A stretch of 64,000 nt of DNA from Pyropia yezoensis. Lineage: Eukaryota > Rhodophyta > Bangiophyceae > Bangiales > Bangiaceae. The stretch lies in the NCBI GenBank assembly GCA_009829735.1, contig CM020619.1:30530063-30594062 (forward strand), read 5' to 3'. Below are positions 30,002 through 39,470 of this stretch, piece after piece (position 1 is the first letter of the stretch; each line of letters begins with the position of its first letter). The position numbers and the translations under genes were made by a program. The notes under the pieces are model-generated. The model was not told the origin of the DNA. It did no database searches and was given only the letters and a program-made list of their open reading frames with translations.

Positions 30002-31681
30002 TCAAAAGAAACCAAACCGCTTGGGGCGGTCCTTCGCCCCCTTACCGCGGACGACGCCGCCGCTCCGCCCCCCCCCAGCAGCGGCGTCCCCCCCCTCTCC
30101 ATCCGAGGCGAGTGGCATAGCCAACACGTGCGCCTGGAAGGGCCAAAAGCCCGCCTCACACCCCGGCCCGAGGCTCCCCCAGTAGCCCGAGATGCCCTCC
30201 CGCCGGGCGCCCGCCGCTTCGAGCGCCGCGTGCACCGCCCGCGTCGTCGGCACCCATTCCCGCGGGGCGGTGGCCATCGCCTCGTACTGGAAGACGGCAA
30301 TCTCCCCAAACACCTCCCACCGCGCGTCGGGGCCGTGGCCCTCGAGGAGCGCCGCGCCCTTGTCCAGAGCCCGCACCACATAGACGGGCAGGACGGTGGG
30401 GGGGGAGGGCGTCCATTCCGCCTCGAGGAAGCAGTTGAAGAGGACGACGGCGGTGCCGGCGGCGGTCGCCGATGCCACCAGCGACGCAACCGCAGCCGCG
30501 CGGCACGGCCGCGCGCCGGCAATGACCAGCACGTCCAGCGGGGGGGGGTCGCCGGGCCCCCCGGCAGTGACTGCGCCGGCCGGCCCGCCCGCCGCGGGCG
30601 CAACGGGCGTGGCGGGCGGCACGGCTGCGGCAGGGGCGTCGCCACCTGCCCCCGCCGCCGCCGACGTCGTTGTCGTCGCAGCGGCCGCCGCGCACCCCCC
30701 CCCTCGGGACCGCACCGCCCGGACGCCCTCCCGCCGCGCCGTCTCGCCAACCGTCCCCGTGCGGGCGAGCCAGCCCAGCCCCGCGCGCTCCATGTCGATG
30801 TGGGGGAGCTCCTCATCAAGCAGCAGCCCCGTGGCGGCGCCCTCAAACATGCCCACAAAGTGGGCGGCCAGGATGGCCACCTCCTCCCGCACCACCGCCG
30901 CGGGGGCCATGCGGTACCAAAACCGGCGGGAGCGGCCCATCGGCAGCTCCACCGCCACCGTTGTGGCGCCGTCTACAAACGCGGCCGCAACGGCGGCCTG
31001 GCCCGCCACCAGCGCCGCCTCAATCGTCTGGGGAATGGAGCCGGGGAAGCCGCCGGGCGGGTCGGGGCCGTCCACGTACGCGTGCGGCGCGGTAGAGGGG
31101 GGTGGGGGGGCGGGGGGGGTTGACGCCCGCGGGGGGGGAGACAGGGGCGCCCAAAAGGGGGGGGACGAGGCGGCGGCGGGCGCCGCCGCCGCCGAGGGAG
31201 GGGGGGTCACGGGCAAAGACGACGCCGCCGCAGGCACCGCCGCCGCCGCCGCCGCCGCGCCATCTACTGTGGACGACGAGGATGGAGCGGGCGACGAGGG
31301 GGGCGGCGGCGGCACCCGCCCGGTCGGCGGCTGCCGGCGCAGCGGCGGCGGCGTTGCGCGGGCAGACTGGCGCCCACGGCCGCAGGCGAGCCCACCCCAC
31401 GGCCGCCCCCCGCCGCCGTCGCCGACACGGCCGCCGCAGCCGCCGCTGCCGCGGGGGCGGCTGGCGGCAGGCGCAGCTGCCGCGACCCGCCGCCGGCCCG
31501 TCGCAGGCAGGGCAGCCCCCCACGGGGCCACAAAGCACCCACCGCCACCTCCGCCGCCGTCACCGCCGCCACGGCCGCCGATGCCGCTGCCGCTACCGCT
31601 ACCGCTGCCGCTGCCGCCGTCGCCGCCGCTGCCGCCGCCGCCGCCGCCACCGGCAGGTGTGGCCACCACACCCGCCGCCAT
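30002..31681 (-). CDS. DUF1995 family protein, probably plastid, 559 aa
   Basis: DUF1995 proteins occur in cyanobacteria and plastids; the Arabidopsis member LPA3 assists photosystem II assembly. The C-terminal 340 residues show the family pattern: IPQTIEAALVAGQAAVAAAF with VAVELPMGRSRRFWYR at the start; LLLDEELPHIDMERAGLGWL; DVLVIAGARP; VVLFNCFLE; LPVYVVRALDKGAALLE; and a terminal KDRPKRFGFF. The ATG at 31681 (ACCATGG) is strongly favoured by context, although the frame is open further. Residues 1-200 are extremely Gly/Ala/Pro/Ser-rich with many codon repeats, so the transit peptide is followed by a long disordered segment. Another Ala/Thr-rich insertion splits the domain near residue 340. 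There are no introns. A role in photosystem assembly is inference from plant relatives. Confidence 0.75.
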   Translation of the reverse strand: MAAGVVATPAGGGGGGGSGGDGGSGSGSGSGSGIGGRGGGDGGGGGGGCFVAPWGAALPATGRRRVAAAAPAASRPRGSGGCGGRVGDGGGGRPWGGLACGRGRQSARATPPPLRRQPPTGRVPPPPPSSPAPSSSSTVDGAAAAAAAVPAAASSLPVTPPPSAAAAPAAASSPPFWAPLSPPPRASTPPAPPPPSTAPHAYVDGPDPPGGFPGSIPQTIEAALVAGQAAVAAAFVDGATTVAVELPMGRSRRFWYRMAPAAVVREEVAILAAHFVGMFEGAATGLLLDEELPHIDMERAGLGWLARTGTVGETARREGVRAVRSRGGGCAAAAATTTTSAAAGAGGDAPAAAVPPATPVAPAAGGPAGAVTAGGPGDPPPLDVLVIAGARPCRAAAVASLVASATAAGTAVVLFNCFLEAEWTPSPPTVLPVYVVRALDKGAALLEGHGPDARWEVFGEIAVFQYEAMATAPREWVPTTRAVHAALEAAGARREGISGYWGSLGPGCEAGFWPFQAHVLAMPLASDGEGGDAAAGGGRSGGVVRGKGAKDRPKRFGFF

Positions 31682-32884
31682 GGTCGCCACGGACCCCGCC
31701 CCACCGCAGGGTTGGGGGGAAAGGAACACCCACGTACCCCCCAGGGAGAGAGGCCGGCGGGAGGCGGAGAATAGAGGGGGCGGGACAGACCCGGCGCGTA
31801 CCGCCGGGTCGCCACGAGGCCACACACGAGGCGCACGGAAAGGGGGGGGGGGGGGGGGAAAGAGGCGGCAGCCACCGCGCGGCGCACCGCCACGAGCGCA
31901 AAGGGCAGGAGGCGGCCGGACGCGGGAGTGGCAGCCGACGGCGACCGCCACGTCGGCCACCACACGCCAGACGCGGGAGCGGCAGATGCGGGCGGTCGGG
32001 GCAGGGCGTGTGGCCGCGACAGGGGGAGGAGGGGGGGGGGAGGGGGGGGGGAGGGGGGGGAGGGGCGCACCGCCGGCGGTGGGGCGCGGCGACGACGGGC
32101 GCCGCGGGCGGTGGCGGTGGGGTCTGCCAGCAGTCGTGCTCTCCGCGGGCCCCCCCGCGGCCATATGGCGGGAGGGAGGGGGGGGGGGCTGGGGGCGGCG
32201 GGGCGGGCCGGAGGTGTGCGGGCCGCCGAGAGCCCCCAAATGGGTGGAGTATCTGCCGGTGTTTCAGAACTACTGCTTTTCGCTGAGAAGGACGGTGGTG
32301 GCACGTAAAACGTAAAATACAGGCGCGTCCCGCACGTGGCGTCGTTGCTGCGTCCCTTGGCCGTGGCAAAGGGGGAGGAGGCGCTCGCGCGGGCGACACC
32401 GGCGCCAACGACGGCCGCCGCACGGGCTGCCTCCGCAACGGCTGCAGCTGGGGAGCGTACACGCTAGCAGGACCTGAAAGCGGAAGCGGCGGGATTTGGC
32501 AAAGAAGGGGGTGGCCCCAGCCGAGCCGCCATCCACGTGGCCCGTCGTGCCGCGACAGCCGCCGTCCCCCCTCGGCGACGACGGCGGCCCAACAGCACAA
32601 CGGTGGCGGTCAAGGCAGCGACGGGCAGCCACGCAGCAGCTACCGCCAAGGATACATCGAGCGCGCGCCGCGGCGCCGCCTGTGCGCACGTTGTGGCCTG
32701 GGCTCGCCAGACGCCGCCACTGGTGCTCGCGGGCTGGTCGCCGCCAGTGTCCGGGCAGCCCGCTTGACTACTACTAGCCCTTCTGGTGCTTTTTTTTTTT
32801 TTGGCACCCCCCCACCCCCCCTCATCCTCCTTCACCAGCGGTCGCGCGTCGCTGTCCCCGTGCGCCCCCGTGGCGGGTGGCGCA
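31682..32884. other. 1.2-kb divergent intergenic region
   Basis: Between the starts of the DUF1995 protein and BRF1. G-rich runs at 31840-31860 and 32025-32060; no gene supported. A 12-T stretch at 32791-32802 precedes the BRF1 start by about 85 bp. Confidence 0.4.
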
Positions 32885-35206
32885 ATGGCCACGCTGGCGC
32901 CCACTGGGGGGGGCACCCCCGCCGGGGGGGGTGCGACCGGCAGCATTGGGGCTGGGGTGGGTGGTGGCGGCGGCGGCGGCGGCGGGAGCTCGGCGTCGGC
33001 GCCGACGGGCGGGGCGTCCCTGCCCGGCGGCGGCACGCCGTCGTCTGCGTCTGGCGGCAGCAGCAGCGGCGGCGGGACGGGCGTGTCGGCACCGTCTGCG
33101 TCGTCTGCGCGCGCCAAGACGGTGTGCCCAGAGTGTGGCTCCACCGACATTGACTATGACATCACCCGCGGGGACGCGGCGTGCGTCGACTGCGGGACGG
33201 TCGTCGAGTCCACCTCCATTGTCTCTGAGGTGGGCTTTGTTGAAGACGCCCGCGGCCGCTCGTCGGCGGTCGGCCAGGTGGTCCGCGCCGACGGCACGCC
33301 CGCGTTTGGCGCGCTCCCGGGCTTTTCGCGCCAGAGCAGCGAGATCACCACCGCCAACGCGCGGCGGCGGATGCTCTACCTGGTCGCCGCCCTGCGGCTG
33401 GCGCCGCGCTGCGCAGAGTCGGGGATGCGGCTGTTCCAGCTGGCCGCCGAGCAGCAGTTCCACAAGGGCCGCCGCCTGTCTGTCGTCTGCGCCGCCGCCC
33501 TGTACGTGGTGTGCCGCATGGACCGGTCGCCGCACATGCTGCTCGACTTTTCCGACGTCCTCGAGACCAACGTGTATACGCTGGGGCGGGCGGTGGGCAA
33601 GTTTTGCCGCCTCCTCGCGCTGGAGCTCCCCGCCGTTGACCCCAGCCTGTACATCCATCGCTTTGCTGGGCGCCTCGAGTACGGGACCGCCACCCAGGCG
33701 GTGGCGCTGTCGGCCCTCCGCCTCATCGCGCGTATGCGCCGCGACTGGATGGCGGAAGGCCGCCGCCCTGCTGGGCTTTGTGGGGCGGCGCTGCTGCTGG
33801 CGTCGCGAATGCACAACTTTTACCGGTCCACCGCCGAGGTCGTTCGTGTCGTGCGCGTGGGGAGTGCGGTGCTCCACACCCGGCTGCGGGAGCTGGATGC
33901 AACGCCATCGGCGGCACTGACCGCGCGGGAGATTGACGCTGGGGGGGGTGACGAGGGCGCCTCGGCCAGCCTCCTGAACGTGACGGAGATGGAGGAGTGT
34001 GACCCGCCGGCATGGACGCGGGCACAGGCCGCTGATGGCAAGAAGGGCGCTGGGGAGAAGGACAAGGCTGGGGACAAGAGGGGTGACAAGGACCCGTCTG
34101 ACCCAGCGACCAAGGCTGCCGCGGCGGCCCTCAAGGTGTACGAGATAGGCGCGGACGGCGCGCCGCAACGGACGACGCGGGCGGGTGCGGCGGCGGCAGC
34201 TGCAGCAGCAGCGGCAGGAGCTGGGAGCAAGGAGCCTTCGTCTGCCCTCCTTTCCGCGGCGGGCCCCCCTGCAGCTCCCGCGGGCACTGACGCGGCTCTC
34301 CTGGCGGCGGCCTCGCAAATAACCCCTGCGGGCTCCCAGGCGCCAGCAGCCGCGACCCCCCCCGTCCCCGGCAGCGTTGAGGCGCAATTGGCGGCGGCGA
34401 TGGCGTCGCCAGAGCTGGCTGCCCTCGAGGCCGAGGCAGCCGCGGATGCGGCGACCACCACCGCGGCGACGGCGCTCTTTCACGCCCAAGGGCGGGCAGC
34501 CGACGCGGCGGCGGCCGCGGCGGACGCGGCCGCCCTGGCAGCAGCGGCAGCTGCAAAGGGGGGGGAAGCAGGCGCTGCTGGAGCAGGAGGCGCGGCCGCC
34601 GCGACTGGTGGTACTGCCCCTGCCTCCGCTGAAGATGACGACGGCTCCCTTGGCGAGCTGGATGAAGAGGAGCTGGGTGGCTACCTCAACACCACTGCTG
34701 AGGCGGCTGTCAAGACGTCGGTTTGGTCCGAGCTTAACCGCGAGTACCTCGATGCGCAGGCAGAGCTGGAGACCCTCCGCCGGGAGGACCCAGCGGCGTA
34801 CGCAAAGCGGCGGCCATGGAAGCGCAAGCGTGCCGGCGGGGGGGCAGCAGGGGAGCCCGGCAGCCTGCCGCCACCCCGCACCGCTGCCGAGGCGGCCAGC
34901 CGCGAGTTTGCAAAGCGCAAGTCGTCCAAGAAGATCAACTATGATGTGCTCAAGGACCTCTTTTCCGACGGGACGCCCGGGGGGGCGGCGGCCAGTGCTG
35001 GCGGCGGCGCCGAAGCTGGGGGCGGCGGTCCCGGGGCGGGGACGGCAGCGGCGGGCCCAGCGGGGGCAGGGCCCACCTCTGCGAGCCTCCCACCCCGCTA
35101 CCCGTCTGGGCGCGGTGGGGCTGGGGGGGTTCCGCTGCCGCCACTCGCGGCGCCAGTACCAGTGGCCGAGCCGCCAGAGGCCGACTCGTCAGAGTTTTAC
35201 TTCTGA
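32885..35206 (+). CDS. BRF1: transcription factor IIIB subunit BRF1, 773 aa
   Basis: BRF1 joins TBP and BDP1 in TFIIIB and recruits RNA polymerase III to tRNA and 5S genes. The ATG at 32885 (GCAATGG) is the first in frame. Residues 1-78 are Gly/Ser-rich. A zinc ribbon at about 80-108 has CPECGSTD...CVDCGTVVE. Two cyclin-like repeats span about 150-340 (RRRMLYLVAALRLAPRCAES; GRRLSVVCAAALYVVCRM; LCGAALLLASRMHNF). The long linker (about 380-640) is Ala/Glu/Lys-rich. At about 675-695 lies SSKKINYDVLKDLFSD, the BRF homology block II that contacts TBP, which distinguishes BRF1 from TFIIB. The protein ends in an acidic EADSSEFYF. No introns. It shares a Pol III theme with the La gene at 15.9 kb, without physical linkage. 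Confidence 0.92.
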   Translation: MATLAPTGGGTPAGGGATGSIGAGVGGGGGGGGGSSASAPTGGASLPGGGTPSSASGGSSSGGGTGVSAPSASSARAKTVCPECGSTDIDYDITRGDAACVDCGTVVESTSIVSEVGFVEDARGRSSAVGQVVRADGTPAFGALPGFSRQSSEITTANARRRMLYLVAALRLAPRCAESGMRLFQLAAEQQFHKGRRLSVVCAAALYVVCRMDRSPHMLLDFSDVLETNVYTLGRAVGKFCRLLALELPAVDPSLYIHRFAGRLEYGTATQAVALSALRLIARMRRDWMAEGRRPAGLCGAALLLASRMHNFYRSTAEVVRVVRVGSAVLHTRLRELDATPSAALTAREIDAGGGDEGASASLLNVTEMEECDPPAWTRAQAADGKKGAGEKDKAGDKRGDKDPSDPATKAAAAALKVYEIGADGAPQRTTRAGAAAAAAAAAAGAGSKEPSSALLSAAGPPAAPAGTDAALLAAASQITPAGSQAPAAATPPVPGSVEAQLAAAMASPELAALEAEAAADAATTTAATALFHAQGRAADAAAAAADAAALAAAAAAKGGEAGAAGAGGAAAATGGTAPASAEDDDGSLGELDEEELGGYLNTTAEAAVKTSVWSELNREYLDAQAELETLRREDPAAYAKRRPWKRKRAGGGAAGEPGSLPPPRTAAEAASREFAKRKSSKKINYDVLKDLFSDGTPGGAAASAGGGAEAGGGGPGAGTAAAGPAGAGPTSASLPPRYPSGRGGAGGVPLPPLAAPVPVAEPPEADSSEFYF

Positions 35207-35929
35207 GTTGGCGGGGGGTCGGCGAACGCCGCCTCGGCTGGAGGTGACGATAGCGTGTATTATTGTTTCTTTTCCTGCTGTGGTTCTGCCGCTCTGGTGG
35301 CGGCTTCAACATGACCATTTTTGCTAGTTTTTTTCTAGGTTTGTTTGTATGTTGTCTTCATTGCTGCTGTGCTGCACCAATCGATGTTGACTTTTGTTCG
35401 TCTCCCCCCCTAAAGAGTTGGGCGGAACGATGGCAGCGACCGCCGCCCGCGTGCATCTTGCAGCGGTGCTTGGTGATGGTCGACGGTGGGCCACACGGGC
35501 GGTTGGCGGCGCGTGGTGTGGGCGGCAGTGAGGGGGGGAGGAGAGGAGCCCCAGCATACGCGCCGCCATCCCGCCCGAGCAGGGGGGGACTCTCCTCGAG
35601 CGCCTCCCTTGATAGCGAGACGACCTCCGCGTCGCGAGAGCAGAATACACTCACCAAAATGGAAAGTACTCCCAGTGTCAAAGACAGGACGGCGAGTCGC
35701 GCGGGTACGCGCGAAGTGCTTGCACAGAGGAGGGCGGGGCGGGGAGTTATGACACGGGGGGAACGAAACGAGGTCGCTCCGCGACCGCGGGTACCGGCTA
35801 GGCATCATTCAAGGAAGGGTGGTGCTATCAAGCAACAGTTTTGTGAAGTAGAGGGGATAACGGGGGCCAGGGCTCGAACGCATCAGTCGCACATGCAAAT
35901 GCAGCCAAAATAGAAAACGAATTGATGAC
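35207..35929. other. intergenic, convergent
   Basis: 720 bp between BRF1 and the small plastid protein, T-rich at 35260-35400 (probable 3' UTR of BRF1). No gene supported. Confidence 0.4.
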
Positions 35930-37188
35930 CTAGAGCTGGTCCGCGTTGGTGAACGGCAGGTTCGGCAGGATGAGGAAGAAAGTGATGGCGGCGCCAAACA
36001 CAGCCGACAGGATGAGGGGGATGGGGACAACGTCCTTGGAGTCCTGCTTGTTCTCGGTCGGCTCAACACCCTGCGCGCCGCAAACCACAAGGGCACCACA
36101 CGGCAAAGGGAATCATTCGGTTGGGAGGGGACGGCACAGAAGCACGCGAGGGGGAGCCCAGGATATCACATGAATCGGAACAGTTAACACCTGGCATTGC
36201 AAGGAAAAGCCATCGGGCGCCGCCGCCCCTGTCTGACAGGCGCGTGCGGCATATGCGTATGCCACGCCATCAGACCGTTCCAAAATGGCTCGTCGCACAT
36301 GTGCCCCGGCGCCCCCAGCGCCTGGCAGACAGCCACCACCATCAGAAACACACCAACATCCCCAAGTGCGCCCGTTCCCCGCAGTCCACCCCTCCTCTCC
36401 CCAACCACTTACCCAGATGTTGGCCTTGCCATCCCCATCACGGGTGGTTCCCGACCGAGGCGGCGGGGCAACATCGTTGGAAGCGTCCTCGCGAAGCTGC
36501 TTGAGGATATCCGCGCCCGACACTATCTTCTGCGCCACGAGAAAACGTGACGGGACGAAGATGGGAGCTCGCAGGGGGAAGCAGAGGGGAGCAAGGCCAG
36601 ACCCACAGTGATACAGAGCAAACAGAAAGCAGCACAGAAGGGTCACCCAACAGCGCAGAGAAATATGTCAGCTCAGCCGCTGGTGTCTCGTGAGACGGCA
36701 GCGCGCATGCATGGCCGCCGCCCCACAACCACCAGCAAGCGCCCCATCCCTCCTCACGCAGTGAGCAGGGAGTGTGCGACGGCACCCTGCTTCATCTGCA
36801 CCGATAATGACCAAAGGGCCGACGCGGTACTAGTCGCAAGCAGACCAGCCGCGTAACCCCTCCACCGCGAAACCCCTCCACCGCCCACGGACACAGCCCC
36901 GCAGGTGCAGCAATCCCCACGCCACCCCAGCCCTGCTCCCGCGCAACTACACAACCCAGAGGCAAATGTCGCACCCCCCACACCCTCCGACACCCAGCCA
37001 CACCTCCCAGCCGCCCCTCGCCCCCAAAAAAAGAAACGCACCTCCTCCTCGTCGGCCATGCGCAGCGCCGAGCGGCGGCTGACACGCGCCACAGACCCGG
37101 CCGACGGGCGTGCCGACAGCGCCGACCGGCGCGCCACAAACGCGCTCGACGACACAGCGGCGGCACCCACAAAGGCGGGGGAGCCCAT
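35930..37188 (-). CDS. small plastid membrane protein, three exons, 134 aa
   Basis: The family is not recognised. Exons are 37188-37042, 36529-36413 and 36070-35930; introns are 512 and 342 bp, with donors GTGCGT and GTAAGT and acceptors GCAG and GCAG, both phase 0. The spliced frame is open throughout. The start at 37188 has a good context (GCTATGG with G at -3). Residues 1-44 (MGSPAFVGAAAVSSSAFVAR and a Ser/Arg-rich continuation) look like a transit peptide, with a probable cleavage near SALRMADEE. A polar middle follows (KIVSGADILKQLREDASNDV, a possible short helix). One hydrophobic span (VVPIPLILSAVFGAAITFFL) lies close to the C-terminus, which ends FTNADQL. This layout suggests a single-pass thylakoid protein. 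Exon structure is inferred from splice signals and open frames only. Confidence 0.72.
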
Positions 37189-38013
37189 AGCGACGGTGGG
37201 GGGTGGGAGGTGGGGGGGCGTGGGGGGGGGGAAGTAGCGGAATGGGAGGCTGGGGAGAACGATCAGTCGGCGGGGACAAGAGAAGGGGAGAAACCAAAGA
37301 GAGGGAAAGCGGGGGGGGATGCGGAAGCGATGAGTCGGGGTGGTGGTGGCGGTGACGACGGCGGTGGCGGCTCCGGGGACGGGTGGTGGCGGGTGGGAGG
37401 GTGCGCAATGGCGACGGCACGACAGACGCAGCCGCCGCCAGACCCCCGCCGCCAAATCTCCCTCGCCAAAGGCCCACCGCGCATCGCGACGGGCGGTCGG
37501 GGACCGCCGCGCGGATGGAACATGGGGCGGAGAGCCGCCGGTCCACAGGTGGAGAGGGGGTGCAGCTGCCAGGGCCCAGTCGAGGGCTGGGTTCTCGTGT
37601 TTGTTGGGGTTTGTGGTGGAGACACCACACCTCGGCGCTCTCGGTGGGGGCGATCTGGCCGGTGGGTGGTACACCTTCCAATTGCATCCCTGACAAGTAC
37701 TGTAAGAAATTCAAAAGGATTGATTGTGTTTGCACTGTACCGTACAGTTGATATGATATAGTACTGTACTGTACAGACGATGAAAACTCGTGCTATTTTT
37801 GTTTTTACACGCCACCGGGGACAGCTCGTACTGTAATACGCCACCCCCGCGTGCAGCGCCGTGATGATCACGTCCACGGTATTTAGACGGGAACAGGATA
37901 CACCTTCCCAGGTGAGTACTTGTTCTCCACCGCAGTGCACCATCCCGCCAGAAGGCTGTAGCGGATGCCGCCGCCGTCGAGCCACGCTATGGCATCGCTT
38001 CCGCGGACGCATC

Positions 38014-38051
38014 AGGCGGTGCCCTCACCTTGCAAAGTGAGGGCACCGCCT
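38014..38051. repeat. perfect hairpin, 15-bp stem, 8-nt loop
   Basis: AGGCGGTGCCCTCAC at 38014-38028 and its exact complement at 38037-38051. Confidence 0.8.
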
Positions 38052-38814
38052 TCCGCGCCGAAGCGCTCGACGCTCACCTCATCCTACCTTGCAGAGAGCG
38101 GCCGCCGCTTTTACCGTTCGCCCGCCGCGTCGCTGCTGGCCAGTCGATCTGTTTCACGGCATGGGGACGGACAGCCCTGACCCCCATCTCCGCAGCATGT
38201 TGGATGTTAGGACGACCCGCCACCGAAGCGACCGCCCCTCGCCGCTCCCCTTGCGTGCGCATTGCGGCAGCGCGGCGATGGCTGCCAGCCAATCCCTCCC
38301 CCTTATCTCCTCCCGTTAGCCACCTGCTGCCACCCCTGCCAGACCTAGATGGAAGCAGATATCGCATCCCCGGCACTTGGCAAGGAGGGCCCCCCGTGAA
38401 GACAGGCGGGCTCTCATCTGTCCACCCCCACCTCTCCCTCCCCGGCGCCCTTCCTCCCCCCAACCACGATTCCGCAGCGCATCGTGGGTCCGCAGCCGTC
38501 ACCGCCAGGGGTGCCTCACAGCCGCAGCAGCTCGCCAGGTCGGGACGGCCACCGCCCGGCGCGTCCGCCCGCCACAACCCCCCCCCCCCCATCCACCCCC
38601 ATTCCCACCACATTCACCCCCATTCGACCAGAAGGAGGGGCGCCCTGGCCGTCCGCAAGAACGACAGAATGGCCACAACGGCAGCGGCGGCACTTGTGTG
38701 GCGGCGGCGCGACCGCGCCGACGCCACGCAAGTTGCTGCTGCAGCGGGTGTCACTCGCTGTCATCAGGGATGCGGGAAGAGCTGATCCAGTCATTGCTGG
38801 GCGCCTCCGCCAGT

Positions 38815-38868
38815 CCCGCAACGGTGGCGGCGTGCCCCGCAACGGTGGCGGCGTGCCCCGCTACGGTG
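38815..38868 (+). repeat. minisatellite, 21-bp unit, 2.6 copies
   Basis: Unit CCCGCAACGGTGGCGGCGTG plus C at 38815-38835 and 38836-38856, then a 12-bp partial third copy with one change. Confidence 0.75.
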
Positions 38869-39470
38869 TCGACGGGAGGAGTGGGCTGGCGGCCGTCTTT
38901 GCCACACTCGCGCTCTGGTGGCAGTGCTGTTGACGCATTCCGTGCGTCGACGTCCTGTTGGGCGGCTCACAACCTGACGGTTACAAAATCGGCCAACATT
39001 TCGCCAGCGCACCCCATTGGGCGGCCAGGCCCCTTCGGGATGTGTCGGTCCCAAGAGGGGCCAGGCACCCCACACGGACAGAGGCGACGGTGTCTCCAGC
39101 CGCACTGCAGTGCCACCGCGCTCGCCCCACCTGATTGCGCGTCCGGGTGGCACGGCACGGCGGTGGTGCAATCCCGTCCACCGTCCCTCCGGTTTGGCCG
39201 AGCAGGCGCACCCCCCCCTCCCTCCCCGCCGCCTCTCGTTCGTCCCCCTGCCCCCCCTCGCTTCACGCTATTCTTCTCTATTCTTCCCTCCTTTTTTCCC
39301 GCTGCTCACCGCTCCCCATCCCCCCTTTTTTCTCTTTTTTTTCTTTTTTTTTTCGCCTTTGCCTGTGCATTATTGCCACCGCTACAGTAGGTGCGCCCCG
39401 ACCCCTGCCTCCCTTCCCCCGCCGCTGCGCGCCCCCCCCCCCCCTTGTCGTCACGCTGCATTGGAGGGCC

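Larger units (their letters stand above)
37189..39470. other. 2.3-kb divergent intergenic region
   Basis: No gene supported. It contains an AT-rich island (about 37680-37860) with repeated ACTGTA motifs, a perfect hairpin (38014-38051), a short 21-bp minisatellite (38815-38868) and a pyrimidine-rich leader (39210-39370) before the transporter gene. Confidence 0.5.

Noticed and set aside
30128-32315. Long + strand ORFs across the DUF1995 gene
   Set aside because: Antisense shadows; the minus strand carries the conserved domain.
35850-35910. Possible tRNA on the minus strand (GTTCGAGCCC resembling a T loop)
   Set aside because: The flanking bases do not form a T stem and no acceptor or anticodon arm can be folded around it.
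37908-37945. Adjacent splice-like words (CAGGTGAGT … CACCGCAG)
   Set aside because: Only about 27 bp apart and not attached to any coding frame; likely chance.
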